Shown piece after piece: positions 25,107-37,963 of a stretch of DNA of 64,000 nucleotides. A program made the translations under genes and the position numbers. The stretch's first letter is position 1. Every line of letters begins with the position of its first letter. The notes below the pieces were generated by a model that was not told the DNA's origin, made no database searches, and saw nothing but the letters and a program-made list of their open reading frames with translations. Source of the DNA: Steinernema hermaphroditum (taxonomy: Eukaryota; Nematoda; Chromadorea; Rhabditida; Steinernematidae); NCBI GenBank assembly GCA_030435675.1, contig CM059623.1:5110012-5174011 (forward strand), given 5' to 3'.

Positions 25107-28100
25107 CGTCGCTGATTTGAAGCCGAAAAGAGATCGGGCGTGGAGTCGAGGTGGGTGACCTGAAACACATGTCATTATAGACACAGACACGCAGACGTAG
25201 ACAGGAAGTGGCCCGCGGAGACAAACGGCCTCCCGGTGCATGGCCAGAAACGCACAGCGCAAGGCGCAAACAAAGGCGAATGGAGCGCGGAGACACGGAG
25301 GGGAGGGGCGACGGACGGTCATATGATTTCGGTCATTCGTACACCAACGATCGCGCTGACAGTGCTCGACCACGTGCTGGCACAATGCGCAAAACTGAAC
25401 GGATCTCCAGAAGCACGCGCAGAAACAAAGCATACGGGGATTCCACCGTAGTCGGACAGGTTCGAGAGCGCGGGAGTTTCGATAATGACAACTGTCCGCC
25501 TCCGAAAGGGCCTCGAAATAAGCAGCGTTTCCGAATTCGCGCTTCTTTAGCACAAAGATCTGAGAAAGGAGACGTAAGAGACCGAAAATCGCTTTTTAAC
25601 CGTCGTAGGCAAAAACGTCGCCGAAGTACTTTATCGTCGCGTCCCTTAGGAGCGCATGGGAGAAGACGCAAAGGACTACCGTACCCCGAGGCAACGCCAT
25701 TTCTGTCACGATCTTCCCACACACGGGATTATCTCGACGAATTTCAAGGGAAAACAAAGCGCCGCCAGATGCTTTATGACTCAGCGAGCGTCACGTGACG
25801 CCGACGCTAATTTCTGCTCGGCCGAGGCCTGGTTTAAATAAACAAATTTCGCGAAGGAATAGAGCGCGCGTGCCATTTGCCAGGGAACGATGGCGCTCAT
25901 TAAAGCCGAGGGCGATTCCGGGAGGGAAATAGGTCATTCGGAATAATTACTGACGGACCACAAGACGGGGCTTCGATGTGTGGACTGACTTCCCGAGGAT
26001 CAAAAGGGCGTGTTGTGCTCGACGCTAAGCGGCTTTCGCAGGCGGAATATATTCTGCTCACAGACTAGACAGCCCGAACCGCGGAAGTAGACAGTCTGAA
26101 TACACAGGAAGCCGTCTAGGCTGCAGAGACAGGGAACAAAGCGTCTGGCAGAGCGTCTAGCAGACAAGTCTAGCTTGACCCTCGGGGATCACGTCGGGAG
26201 GCGACGTCCAAGGCCGATCCCACTACACTTAGAAGACGTGCACGCAGCGGACCCACTTGCCGACCCCGTTTCATAGGCGCTCTCCGATGGGAGCGACTGA
26301 TTTACGCCAAGGAGGAAGTATATGCATAATCCTCTGTTTTCTGGAGGCGTTTTTGCGCTGGCACACGTGATCGAATCTGAATGGAACGAATTCGCGAACA
26401 AAGAGTAAACAGTCGGGGTCGAGGGAAACAGGTGTTCGCAGCCGAAAGTGACCGTTCCATCTGCTTTCGCTGCGATCTGTTTACTTTTTGGAGCAGCAGA
26501 CGGCCAGCTGATAGAGGGTCACATGCAGGGGAGATCTTCGTTTTGCGAATTCAGAAGAGGAGGCAGCTGGGTGGAAAGCACTCGTTCGACAGGTGCATGA
26601 CAAGCCCTACTCAGGTATTCGATTAAAGGTAGAACCGGACTCCCGGGGAGATTTGGGTTTAACGAAGGTAATTGACGTATCGACGTCACGTGTGTAAGTG
26701 CATTGGGGAACGGGAAAAGTACGTGCTGGGTAAACATTTAACTATGGGGATCTTTGGAGTGAAAAGGACTCGTAAACAAGCTTGTTAAAAACAAGTTTTA
26801 GTGGAACGATCGAGGGAAATGTTACCTAGAAAGAGATGAGCTCGGGCCATACTGTAGAGAGACGGCCGACCAAAACAGATCGTGTTGTTCACAGACATCG
26901 AAAACTTAAAACTTTCACGTCAACACACAGTCCCGTTCCAAGAGCAAAGAATGAGGCGAAGTCCGGAAGGTACGAAGACTGTATTTAAGGAGAGTTTGTC
27001 GCTATTCGACGATAAAAACAACACGCGATCGCTCACGTGAAGATGAATTCCTCACCATTCTTCACCCAAAAAGACGTCAGCTGTCGCGGGAACTGGTGTG
27101 CGAACGTGCCTTCATCCCGTGGAAGGACATCGGACTGACATCGAACAGGTTGCGATCTCATTTTTCGGTTTGGCGCCACTCTCGAATGTCAATTCGAGGC
27201 GCGGACGTGATGGTCAGTCAGCTGACTGTCGTAAAACAACACAAAACGATAAAAAAATTATGCGAACGTAAATGGAACAGAAGATAAGAGGGACTACTTT
27301 TATCTACTGTAGTCTAGAAGACGAAAAATGAGACAGTCTACAAAGACAAGACATGCCAAAAAAGTCGTTTTGCGACCGATCTACTCCGGGTGTGCTTTTA
27401 AAATTCAGCTTGGAAATGAGACTGTCTCGTCTAGATTACGGTAGAGAGACATTTGCAGACAGTCTCGTCTATATTACGGTATAGGAGACGTCTGCAAGAG
27501 TCTGTTTTTCGCTTGCATTCCACGCGATTTTCTGTGAAAACCAAGACAGTCGCCTATTTCTTTCGGGAAAAACGTGCAGATTTAAAATCGGAGAGCCGGA
27601 AGCGACTGACTCACGGCACCATGAAAAAGACGTCGACTCTCTTCGCTTCGCCAAGCGATGAGAATTCGGTCACAAATTATTCAGAAGCACGGAAAACTAA
27701 TCCAAAAGCGCGCGTACTAGCAGAGCGAAAGTGAAAGAGGATTTGATAAGGCGCCTCGCGGACTTTGGTCTCCCTACGGAACGAGTTATCGCGTTTTTTT
27801 TTCTGCAATAACCGTGCTATCGAGAGCGCATGAGGTGGTCAGTCAGCTGACTGTCTGCAGCGGACGTGGGGATCCGAAGGATCGCGAAGGCGAAGAGGCG
27901 GCGGATCGATCGACGGCGCACGCCTGGCGAAGAAGCCGTCGCTGTCGACGACAAATTCCCGCTCGTCGAGGCGCTCGCCGGCGCTGGCGACGACCACCTA
28001 CGGCGATTCGGACGCTAATGAACGGGACTAGGGGTAAACACGGCCAGACGAGTTCCCAGAAGGGGGAATGTCCTCGAGAGGAACTCTGCAGGAGGATTGT

Positions 28101-28840
28101 GGCGGTGCAGAGCAAGGGGCGATGCAGCGCCGCCACGGGTTTATATGCGAGAGAGCGAATTTCGAAAATCGAGGCACTGTGCGCCGCCGGCGCACGCGTT
28201 TTTGCAGGGCAGAAGGTCGAGAATGCACCCGAAAGTGCTAATGGAGACGTTTCTAGAGGTGCGTTTTCGAAAAACGAACCATTTATAGAAACAGGGACTG
28301 ATTGGGAGAGCTTACGGTAATCCTCCCCCCGAAGGGTTCAAAGTATACGGCGCTGCAATCCACAAGGGCATCCTCTCACGCGTCGAAAGGCGGATTATTC
28401 CAAAGGGATGACTTTCTGAGAGGCTCGTGTTTTTGACGTCAAGACGCCGTGGCCAGCGAAGCGAGCTGCAGAAGGTTCGGCTCCCCTGAAGCGTTCGGGG
28501 GACTGCGCGGAAGTAGTATGTCTTCTGTGTGCGTTCTACGTGACGGGAAAAGTTGCTAAAGTACACAGAATTGAAATGAGAGAAACAAGTTTCGTTGCAA
28601 GTAAGTACGTAAGAAGTCTGGAGATCTGCATCACTCATCTTCTCCCAGAGAAACCGAGGGTTGTGTAGTGAACAACCGAGCTGTTTACGGACCACTCAAG
28701 GCCAAAGATGAATGGCAGATGATACAGGAGTAGACGCAGACAGTCTCGGGCGGGCTGCTTTTGCACGTCGTTCATGTCTCAACACCAAGACCCTAGAAAG
28801 CTCCCGGAATTCGAGTAGAATGCTCAATCCAAGTGGTGAA
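25107..28840. other. Long intergenic region with no gene recognised
   Basis: About 3.7 kb between the cyclin 5' end and the OSBP 3' end. It holds open frames of up to 196 codons on both strands (notably plus 25208-25798 and plus 27814-28320), rich in Arg and without domains or clear splice sites. AGAC/GTCT-rich stretches occur at about 26060-26180 and 27310-27500. The palindrome CAGTCAGCTGACTG occurs twice, near 27215 and 27840. Confidence 0.4.
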
Positions 28841-28845
28841 CAGTT

Positions 28846-28851
28846 TTTATT
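28846..28851 (-). terminator. Poly(A) signal of OSBP
   Basis: AATAAA on the minus strand, about 170 bases downstream of the OSBP stop codon. Confidence 0.55.
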
Positions 28852-29021
28852 TTCATCCAAATGCTTCTGAAGCAATCACCATAACAAGGAAACAGATATA
28901 TGTGTAAGTGTAACTGCGAATATTTAACGACTCTGCAACAGTATCTTCTTGTATCACAGCGATGCATCGTAGTGCTCTAACCCTTGTATTTACAAAAGCT
29001 GTTGTTTCTAAACCCGCGCGA

Positions 29022-32000
29022 CTAGAAAATGTCAGGACAGCCGGTCCAATCGCCGGCCTCTTTCTTCTTCCAGTAGTCTCCGTTGAAGACGTGGATTATG
29101 GATCCGGTCAGTTCGTCCTGTTTTTGGTGGAACCACTTCGGTTCATATTCTTGATAAGCGTCGCCTAGAACAGCAGAAATGAAGCCGATCGGATGGATGG
29201 ATATTACCATTCTGCATGGCCCTCTCGGCCTCAGCTTCGCGTCTTCTTCTGACAGCGCGCTGTTTGTCTTCAAGCTCGACCTTCTTTTTGTTGGCTTCGT
29301 CCCAGTTGCCTTCCTCCATCAGGCGCTGATCGGGCCGCACTCGCGAATCCGTGGGGGCAACACCTTCCTCCGGCTCGTTTAGCTCTACCGCCAGCTTCGT
29401 GAAGTGGTACATCTTCTCGCTGTTTTCACTGCAAAGCCGAGTTCGTGAACAGATCAACACGCGAGGTCCCTTACTATATGGGATTAACGTTCCAAATGCG
29501 CCTGGGAGCTGATGTTTCGACGACTGATTTCTCGCCGTCTTCGCTGCCACTGCTTCGCTTCGTCACCTTCATGATGTCCAAATGCGAATCCCAGTATCCA
29601 CGCATCACCCACTGGACTTTTCCGCCGCAGTCTTTGACCATACCGCTGACCTAAAGGGCAAATTTGCATAAATTTCGCGTTCAAGAGAGACTTACGCGTC
29701 GTGGCGCATCTCTTGAGAAGTAGCTGTAGGCATGGAACTTCACCGTCATTTTCTCTCCCGTGGTGTGGTTTGTGATCAACATCTCTCCGTGGTTGTCGAT
29801 CCAGAGCTTTCCGACGATGATGTTGTGGACGGTGGTCGTGATCTTCTGGTAGGAGTAGTGATTCTTGCCGATTTCGACGTGTGTGTACCCAACAGGTGTG
29901 ACCGAGAGGAATTTCCCACGGAACACCGTCTTCATGGAGAAGTCCTGGTGCATCGCCCAGTTCCTTCCTTCCGCGTGGTGCGCCGCTGCAGGAGGGTGAT
30001 GTGACACCTGCTCCGTCAGAGATCTCCATCCCAGATCGTCAAGACGGTCGCACTCGTAGGTCTCTCCAAGCAACGGGTTGAAAGGCTTCGTTGTTCGGGA
30101 GCCGGTGGTGGAGTACGAGCTGACGGCATACGCAGCAACGTAGCACATCTGCTCCAGGGTGTCGACCTTCTCGGCGGCGCGGTCGAGAAGGAACGAATAC
30201 TCCAAGTCCTCAGTGATGCGCTGCAGAACTGATAGTGGCTCGTTGAAGTTCACCGGCATCGGGATCTTCGACAGCTCCTTGCCAATGCAATTGCGCATGA
30301 TGGACCAGAGGTTGAGGCCGACTTGAGGTCTTGGGAGGACGGCGGTTCGGCGCTTCCGGGCACCGGTGGGAGTGGGCGTGGAAAGCGAAACGGCGTTGGA
30401 AGAGGTGTCCGTGTTGCTGAGATCATTGTCCGCAGACGCCTGCAACAACGACACTGTCTGCACATACAGTAAGGGTGGAGACGAACCTCGGTTCTCAGAT
30501 CGGCTGTGAGATAGGCAGCATCGTCGTCGTTGTTGGAATCACACACCGATGGCTGCCTGCTAGATCCTGACTTCCCGTCGGCGCTCTCGCCTATCTTGTT
30601 GCTGCTGCCGAAATCGTCGTTGGCGTCGTGGAACTCATCGTCGCTGTCACCACCGGAGAGACCAGGAGGCGCCATCTGAGATGATCCAGAATGGCTGCGG
30701 CCGGCGAACGCGGCTCTTTCGAGGTGGCTGTGCTGCCTCGCGAGCTGCTCGATCTGATCTTGCAGTTGAAGACGCTGCTCGCGCTCGTACGTCAGGAAAC
30801 GTTTCAGTCGTCGAGTTTCTCGCTCACTGACATCTGTGAATTCATCCGAACACTGAAGAGATTCCACTGAACTGCCGTATCCTCTACCGTGCTCACCTGA
30901 ATCATAGCCGACGTGGCGACTTTGAACATGTTGATGCGCTCGGCGTACTTTTTCCTGTCAGCCGAATCCATGTCCTCGATCATCGCTCCCAGCTCCGCGT
31001 ACTGCTTGCTCAGCAACTGTTCGCATTTCTTCAGGTCGTCCAGCTTCTGCGTAATCGACTGCATCGACTGTGTGATCGCTTCCTTGTGGTCTGCGATTCC
31101 GCCCTCCGTCCGAGCGTCGTCGTCTTCATCGGAGTCCGCTCTCTTGATGGCGCGATGTCGCGCGTACTCCAGAGCGGTCAGCCACGCGTTGCGATCCAAT
31201 TCGTTCTGTGCTTTGAGGTGAAAAGTTTGTGACGAACCGGAGACTATCTAAAATTGAAAATTTCAACATCAGTAGATCGATCCGTGAAGAAACAAAATAC
31301 AAAAACAGACAGTCACTTCGGTGTCTGTCTGACCAACAGACGATTGCAGTTATTTTGCGATACAAATCAGTGTGAAGCGGTGGGATACCGACCGATTTTA
31401 CCCAAGTCTGTTTGCAAAATAACTGATATTGTCTGACAGACAGACATCGAAGTGTCTATATGCAGATTTGTCTGTCCTCGTGACGATACACAACTTACAA
31501 TGTGGTGAGTCGCTGAATCCGTGTGAATCCTGGCTTCTTGTAGATTAATACTGCCTCGGCACGAATGTCCAACTTCATTCTGGTTTCTAAAGATAAACAG
31601 TCAATAACGGAATATAAGAAACGCAGGAACCTGTAGCACATCAGCCGATTGGTAAATCTGCGAAATCTCTTCTTCATCGTCATTCTAACTTTTTCAGGAA
31701 CACTTTCCGAAAACAACCGTTTTCAGTGAAGTCAACAGTGCATTTAAACAAAAAAGCGAATTCCGATCCAGCCAACAAACTTTCCCTGTAATGTTATGCA
31801 AAGCCGATTACACATTAGAAGACTCGGATGCACGGGAAGTGCGCCAACCGGTTCCCCGGTGTCCCTCGCTCCCCGGGGGCCTCAAGCCCCGGCGTCGTGA
31901 ACGGACAGAAAACGAAAGACGGCAACGAGCGGCGATAATCACGACAGAGTCGAGTGATAAGGGTGGAAAGGAGCAGGCAAGCTACAGAGGCAGAAAAGTA

Positions 32001-33920
32001 CCAAAGATGTCACAGAGCAGATTTTAGGGAAGAGCCACGAACTTAGCGAAAATTCTCTTTTCAGAGCTCTCCATTCAGGACTACTGAACGCATTTTGCAC
32101 GTACTGGTCGCCGAATTTGGGCTCTGCGGCGTGTGGCCGATCGAGGGCTTCGAAAGGTCGGAAGGTAAACAACAAGTTTAATCAGGGACAAAGGTGAGCC
32201 AATGGTACATATTGATAGCGGATGGGGAAAATTCAACAAAGACGGCTGCAGCTGGAGATAAAGACCGTCCATTTTGTGGGATTTTGCCTTTTAAAGTACA
32301 CGGAATAGATAAGCGATGCCTTGCGGCGAATTCTACTGCTGCATATCACACAAAACAGAGCGTGTGGCTACATCCCCAGACTACTTGTGCTGAGTCGTAC
32401 AAAGCAGCTTCTAAGGTTCCCCATAAGTGAGGCCACGTGGTACTAAGGCGATTCAGAACACTTCACAAAATCGTAATATGCTTGCTCGTCGATATTGCGT
32501 GGTTACTTCTTATCGGACATCCTATCACTTCAGTTTAGTTTCAAACAAGTTTCCCAGAACCAGTTCGTTTCCTGAGCACTCTTGCACAACAAAGCAAACA
32601 TGAGAAATGTAGTCATAACAGAAAAATCCAGAGGATTCGCTCCCTCGACGGACTCCGGGATCCATTTAGAAGCGACTGGCATGAATTGGCACGAAGACTC
32701 AGAATCATAAAAGGTCGGAGCAGAGGAGAAATGACACTACAAGAGCGCCAAGTCAGTAACCAGCATGGAAAACGTGGTGCCCGGGTCAAAGTAAACAGAA
32801 AAGTGACGAAACTACGCCTAAGAAGCGCGCCCAAATGCATCTTATCAGAACGATGCGTCAAAGACGGGGGGCTTGGTGAGTCACCGTCGGTTTCCATTCG
32901 CATCGTGTCCCTAACAGCACCGTCTTCGCGGTCGGTTCGCACTGAATCGAACAGCTACAAGTGGGGAAGGAGCTTATGAATAATCGAGTAAACAAACACA
33001 AATCTCTCGAGTAGGGTCAAAGACAAGTTCTGCTCCATGCGCGCATCGGCCAGAAGAGAAGTAAGGAAGCGAATCTATGTCAACTACGCGTGCGCAAACC
33101 GGAATCGACTGCTTGCGCATACAAAAGGTGAGAGACGGACTTTGAGAAGTGCTTCGAAGTCCAATCGATTGGCTCGTCGAAAAAAGGATCACAGGAGCAT
33201 AAAAAAGAACGGATTATCTCCTGCCCTCAGCTACAGTACAGTGGGAGAAGACTAGATATGGGAGCAGAAGGAACGTGCATATTAACCCCTCTTGCCCGAC
33301 GTGATTTGATATTAAATTACTTCCTGATAATAATCGATGGTCGTGCCTCAAACGGTGTAATAGCAAAGAAGGAGCGCAAAACAAGCAAACTACACCAGCA
33401 CGAAGTTCCGTATCACTACCAGAGGGATGGTTAGGCACGTTCCGCCCAAATGGGATTTCTCGAGTATTAGACGAGACTTAAGCGAGATATTCGTCATTCT
33501 GCTAAGTCGCTCGAAATCTGCTTATGACTGTGATCAAAGGAATGTGCACAGGTCGCCGTGTAATAAGCGCTTAGGCGCAAAAATGTGAACAATCGCAAAC
33601 AAGGTAACCATAGCGAGCCCATCAGCATTCGAAACGATGTTACCATGGAATTCTCCACTGAACCGGAATTCACAAATCAAAACGTTATAATGACGTTTGC
33701 GCGAAGAAGTGATTTCGCAGTGTTTTGGCCAGTTTGTGAAAGGTAAAAGAAGTAACCTGTAGTAGGAGAGGTAGCAGCTTGTGTCGAGCACAAACCAGCG
33801 CTGACGGTATCCTTTCAGGTAGTTCGTCCACTTCTGCAGCCATCCGGCCATCTCGAGGCTGCCACCGGTGGGAGCGACGCCGTTGGCGCCACGCGCTGCG
33901 CTCCCTGGAGGATTTCTCAT
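29022..33920 (-). CDS. OSBP: Oxysterol-binding protein with PH domain, FFAT motif and ORD
   Basis: Eight exons (33920-33757, 31586-31499, 31247-30897, 30852-30487, 30439-29696, 29650-29475, 29428-29208, 29164-29022) encode 750 residues. The N-terminal PH domain reads AGWLQKWTNYLKGYRQRWFV, SCRGSINLQEARIHT, QTFHLKAQNELDRNAWLTAL. A coiled coil follows. An FFAT-like motif (DEFHDAND, residues 273-280) should bind VAP at the ER. The sterol-binding ORD starts at about 367 (LWSIMRN) and has the family signature EQVSHHPP (466-473); the C-terminus ends WTGCPDIF as in human OSBP. It would exchange sterol for PI4P at ER-Golgi contacts. The start is the first Met in the PH exon; the frame stays open upstream, so an extra 5' exon is possible. 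The exon 4 donor is GTTCGT. Intron 1 is 2.2 kb. Confidence 0.93.
31299..31460. repeat. Short imperfect inverted repeat rich in AGAC/GTCT
   Basis: CACTTCGGTGTCTGTCTGAC near 31315 pairs with the complement of the stretch ending near 31455 (GACAGACATCGAAGTGTC); both sides also share TTATTTTGC further inward. It lies in OSBP intron 2. It looks like a small MITE or decayed foldback, with no clear target duplication. Confidence 0.5.
31587..33756 (-). other. Long OSBP intron 1
   Basis: A 2.2-kb intron splitting the PH domain codons between YY-R and NQNE. I see no coding exon in it. The open frames near 31791-32027 and 32686-32979 lack domains. Confidence 0.6.
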
Positions 33921-34437
33921 TTCTGCAGCGCTTCTGACCGCTTCTTCCAATCGCTCGAGCAACAAATGGGGTCTTGGCTTCTTGTGGAGACGTCTGAAGC
34001 ACAGATTTAGACACTCCCTGCAGAACTTAGACGTCTCTTTCGATAGAAGACGCCTGTACTGTAGCGAAACGCAGATTCGGAGGCGATAGGAAAGCGCACA
34101 TGGTGAGTCACGACTCGGAGCGCGTTGGCTGAGGCCTGACTCAGTCCGACGTCAATCAGAATTCGGGCGATGGAGGGGCGAACGTATCGATTTCAGGGGG
34201 CCGTTTTCCACGACAACCACATAATTAGAAATGGACTCCACTTGGCGACAAAAACGGAAACCGGAGAAGGACGTGAAGCGAGTGCGCGGGCGCGCCGATC
34301 TGAAAGGTGCGAAGGGACGGAGAGCAAATGAGGGAAAGATCAACGGGTGAAAAAGTGCGAGCGGAGGGAGCGATGTGCGAAATGTTTTGAAAAATGCAGT
34401 CCGATGAGGTATACTATGAGTGCGACTGACTAACGAA

Positions 34438-34510
34438 GCCCGGTTAGCTCAGTCGGTAGAGCACCAGACTCTTAATCTGGCTGTCGCGGGTTCGAGCCCC
34501 GCATCGGGCT
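34438..34510 (+). tRNA. tRNA-Lys (anticodon CTT)
   Basis: A complete 73-nt tRNA, identical to the gene at 35-107 on the other strand, with paired arms, anticodon CTT and a T-rich Pol III terminator starting about six bases after the discriminator base. Confidence 0.97.
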
Positions 34511-35537
34511 AACGTTTTTCTTTTTTTTTTGCCAGGATAAGTAAAAGCAACTATAAATAGGAGTCTTAAGAGAAGGCTTAAAAGATTAACAAAAGTGGAA
34601 AACATGAGCGCTGTAGGGGAGCACTAAATATATTGTGGACAACTGATAGAGCTACGCGAAATCGACAGGCGGTGACCGGTAGATCGCGAAGTGACACAAC
34701 AAACCCATTTTCAAGGGGACGATAAGGAAGAAATGGCGCCATTAACGAAAGACGTGAAGCGAATAAGCGGATTAGGAAGCTTTCGAGATCAGAAGCCCCG
34801 CTTCGCCGCCCGATCGATCGTCGAATTTCGAGTGGCCTCGGGCTTTGGCCCTTCGGGGCGACGTAAATAAGTGGGAGGGGAAAACAAAAACGGGACATGT
34901 GGCGGTGACGGCGATTGGGAAGCGGCTAAGACGGCCTAAGGAAGAGGCGTAGAAGGTGCGCAAGAGGAGGGAAAAGTCGGTCAGATAGCGATCGACACCG
35001 ATTTCGAGGGAGATCGACGTGGAGTTAGATCTTCTTGTGTGCTTCCCGTCACGGCGACGACGTGGCCGAGGAGAAGCGACCGCCGGCGACGCGATGGTGC
35101 GCGACTATCGATCGGACGACGCAACCGATAATGGTGCAGGCCTGTGGAAGAATGGAAACCTCGGAATCAGGGACGTTAAACAACAACCGGAAGGGAGATA
35201 CAGGGAAGCGTGAGGCGACGGTTGGGGGAAGGCGTCAACGTTACAGATTCTTGCGGAGCACCAAGATTGAACCGGGTTGAGGGTGGATTCAGTGCCACTG
35301 CTGTGCATCGTATAGTGAAGTCGGAGGTTTGGACAGTTAGCCAAGAAGCTAAAAACGCGAAATTGTGCGATAAAACTACAAGAAATTCCCCAGCAGTTTG
35401 TCAACAACAGGTGCCTGGAATCCTGTTTACCCTGCCGGCAGTTGTTTCATTTGATTTAAGCTCACTTTCATTGTTGCCGATTGCATGATTCCACAGTCAA
35501 GAGAAAAGCGGAATGCCAAAAAAAAATTAAAAAATTC
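34511..35537. other. No gene recognised between two tRNA genes
   Basis: About 1 kb. Open frames on both strands stay under about 110 codons, overlap one another and have no recognisable domain. Confidence 0.4.
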
Positions 35538-35619
35538 CGATCAGGATGAGATTCGAACTCACGCGGGGAAACCCCAATGGATTAGCAGTCCATCGCCTTA
35601 ACCACTCGGCCACCTGATC
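35538..35619 (-). tRNA. tRNA-Ser (anticodon GCT)
   Basis: An 82-nt class II tRNA. The acceptor GATCAGG pairs with CCTGATC, the discriminator is G, the anticodon loop is CTGCTAA (anticodon GCT), a long variable arm (GGGGTTTCCCC) is present as required for serine, and the B box is AGTTCGAATCT. Confidence 0.97.
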
Positions 35620-37708
35620 ACGACCCTGGAGCCCTCACTTTTTGCTTACAACCCCATCACATCTGTTTCGATCTTTGTATTCTACAGGTGCAGGACTACA
35701 AAAGGGAAGTTTCTTCGCGGATTCCAGCTGTGGACGACCGCTATCACGTGTCTTCTTGGACCGGATCGAATTTTCGCGCGCCGTTTGCACCGAACGGCGA
35801 AGAAGATAAACGGCGACGGAGTCAAACGACGCACCGTTTGTGTACTTTTCCCCGAGGCGATCTGGGTTCTGTTTGGATAACCCCAAAAAGTGAAACCATC
35901 GCTCATCCGCTCTCTTTACTTCCTGTTCTTGCAGCCTGAAGGTTGTTGCTTGTTTGGCCTATCGGCTAGCGCTCGTGCTCGCCGATCTCGGCACGCGGGT
36001 TCGATGCCGGGTGCAGTCCTATGACGTGAAAGAACTCGATGAGCCTCGTGGAACGTTCGATGGGCGGTCTTCGGGCCGTTGGGCCGTCTTGCGGAAAAAG
36101 CGGGCTAACGTGATCTAGATTATGAGATCTGAGGACTTTCTTTGTTGTGGTTTGCTGTAGTCTTCGGCCGTTTTGACAACAAGTGGACGTTTTTCAAGAG
36201 CTTAAAATGTATCGGCCCTCATTCTGCCTGCTTTGGAACTTCAAGATTCCACTGTCAGAGCTGCCCAGCGCTCTTTACTTCCCGTACCCTGATACGATAT
36301 TCACTGCAGTGTTGCAGAAAAAGACCACTCTAGCAGCATTCGCATGTGATTATGGGATCGGAATCCTTCTGATTTGGATAGCACACATTAATTTTGAAAA
36401 GTCATGAATTAAAGCGTTGCATAAGGCACCCATCCGGTCGCATTTTTTCGGACTCCACGTGGCGCACGAAGAACCTTGAGAATATTAGGAGAAATCTACA
36501 AGAGGCGATGTTATCTGTAGTGCGAGGAGTGATCAGAGAAGTCCCGTAGCCGCTTCTCCCCTCCATTCCCCTCGATTCGCCTCCCTCCAGCCTCGTGTAA
36601 TCCCGTTTTTGCAACCCTTTGTTGTTTTTACAACTGCCTGCAGATCGGCCTGATCACAACACTTCAGGCTACTCTTTCGGAATCCTTTTAATCCTCTCGT
36701 CGTCCCCTCGGCGACGATTTCCTTTGTCGCCGCGTCGCGCTTCTCCTCTTAGCGCCGGAGATCGTTCCGAGCGCGATCCGATCGCCCCGGGGGCGAGAGC
36801 TCCGCACCTTTTTCTGCGGCGTTCCCACTTGATCTCGTGCCTGTTATGGGAATTCCTCTTCGGCGATGATTGGAGCTGACAGCCGGTGATGCTCTGTTCC
36901 ATGTTTTTGGCTTTTGACAAATGGATTTTGTGATTCGCAGTTATCGCAGTGGACGTCTTCTTGCGCTTCTTTAAGACTCCATGAACTGAAAGAAGGAAGT
37001 CTTTGGACTATCTGCCTTCTCCAGGGTCCCGCTGACTGGTAAATACCTTCTTCCCTTTCACTGTTTTATGCTCAATACCACCCAAATTCAATAATATCAT
37101 AGTTTAGTGTTGTAAAAACCGACCTATCAGATACAAGTCGTTTCAAGGAAGAATGCCAAAAATTTCTTTTCAAGGCGCTTCATGTCAAACTCCAGGAAAA
37201 TCAAAAGGTTTTCAAAAATAGCATAAACAAGACTTAAAACGCATTCTCCACCCGTCGATTCTACAGGGTTTGCCACGACAAAAAATTCACTTTTAACGAT
37301 TGGAAGGTAATCAGGGAGAGGCAGAGCAGAAAGAGCAGAAAGACTTTTTGTCTCCTGTCTCCCACCGGTCAGCCAAGGACTGTCTATTCAAATGATCCGT
37401 CGAAACACAGAAATGTCTGCTTAGCAGAAATCTCCTCAAGCACTGTCTTGCCTGCATATCAGACAATCTGTCTATGTGGAGGTTCAAAACATTAAAAATA
37501 ACACATTTAAATAACCTGTTACTAAATATTCTAGTTGGCCACTATAGACTAATACTCCTCTGCACTTTTATGAGAGAGAGCCGCGCATTGTCTCTTAGCT
37601 CTATGGTCGGTGCATAATTTCTTGTCGATTTAAACGTGATAAAACAACTACTAAGGCACTTTAATCAACAATGCTTTAATCACTCACTGTTGTTGTTCAC
37701 TACTTGCT
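35620..37708. other. No gene recognised
   Basis: About 2.1 kb. The motif CAGCGCTCTTTACTTCCCG near 36266 is shared with about 10388, so at least part is dispersed repeat. No open frame shows a domain. Confidence 0.4.
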
Positions 37709-37963
37709 CTATCCGCTCCGCCAGTCGGCCGATTTCTTATCTACAAAAATCTGGAGGCCTGGAGTCGAAAAAATCGTTAAAAATTTTCGAATGAAACGCA
37801 TATAATTTGATAGGAAGTGGAACAGACGATAGTGCATTAGTGCTAAGCCTGGAGAGTACGATGGATACTGAGGAGTCTCCCAGTTCAGTTCTTGAAGTGC
37901 GACTTTTGCGGATTTACCGACGCATAATGATTGGTCCACTCGTAGAAAACCTGAGCTAAGCAT
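37709..37963 (-). pseudogene. Mariner transposase C-terminal relic
   Basis: The minus-strand frame reads ALQELNWETPQYPSYSPGLA, then HYRLFHFLSNYMR, then IFVDKKSADW. That is the mariner/SETMAR-like C-terminal region, where the catalytic SPDLAPSDY has become SPGLALMHY, so the third catalytic Asp is lost. I did not find clear terminal repeats. It belongs to a different mariner lineage from elements A-C. Confidence 0.75.

Noticed and set aside
25208..25798. 196-codon Arg-rich open frame upstream of the cyclin gene
   Set aside because: No recognisable domain, long open frames on the opposite strand over the same bases, and no splice or start context.
27814..28320. 168-codon open frame between cyclin and OSBP
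   Set aside because: Other phases of the same stretch look equally protein-like, so no frame is favoured; no domain or neighbour exon was found.
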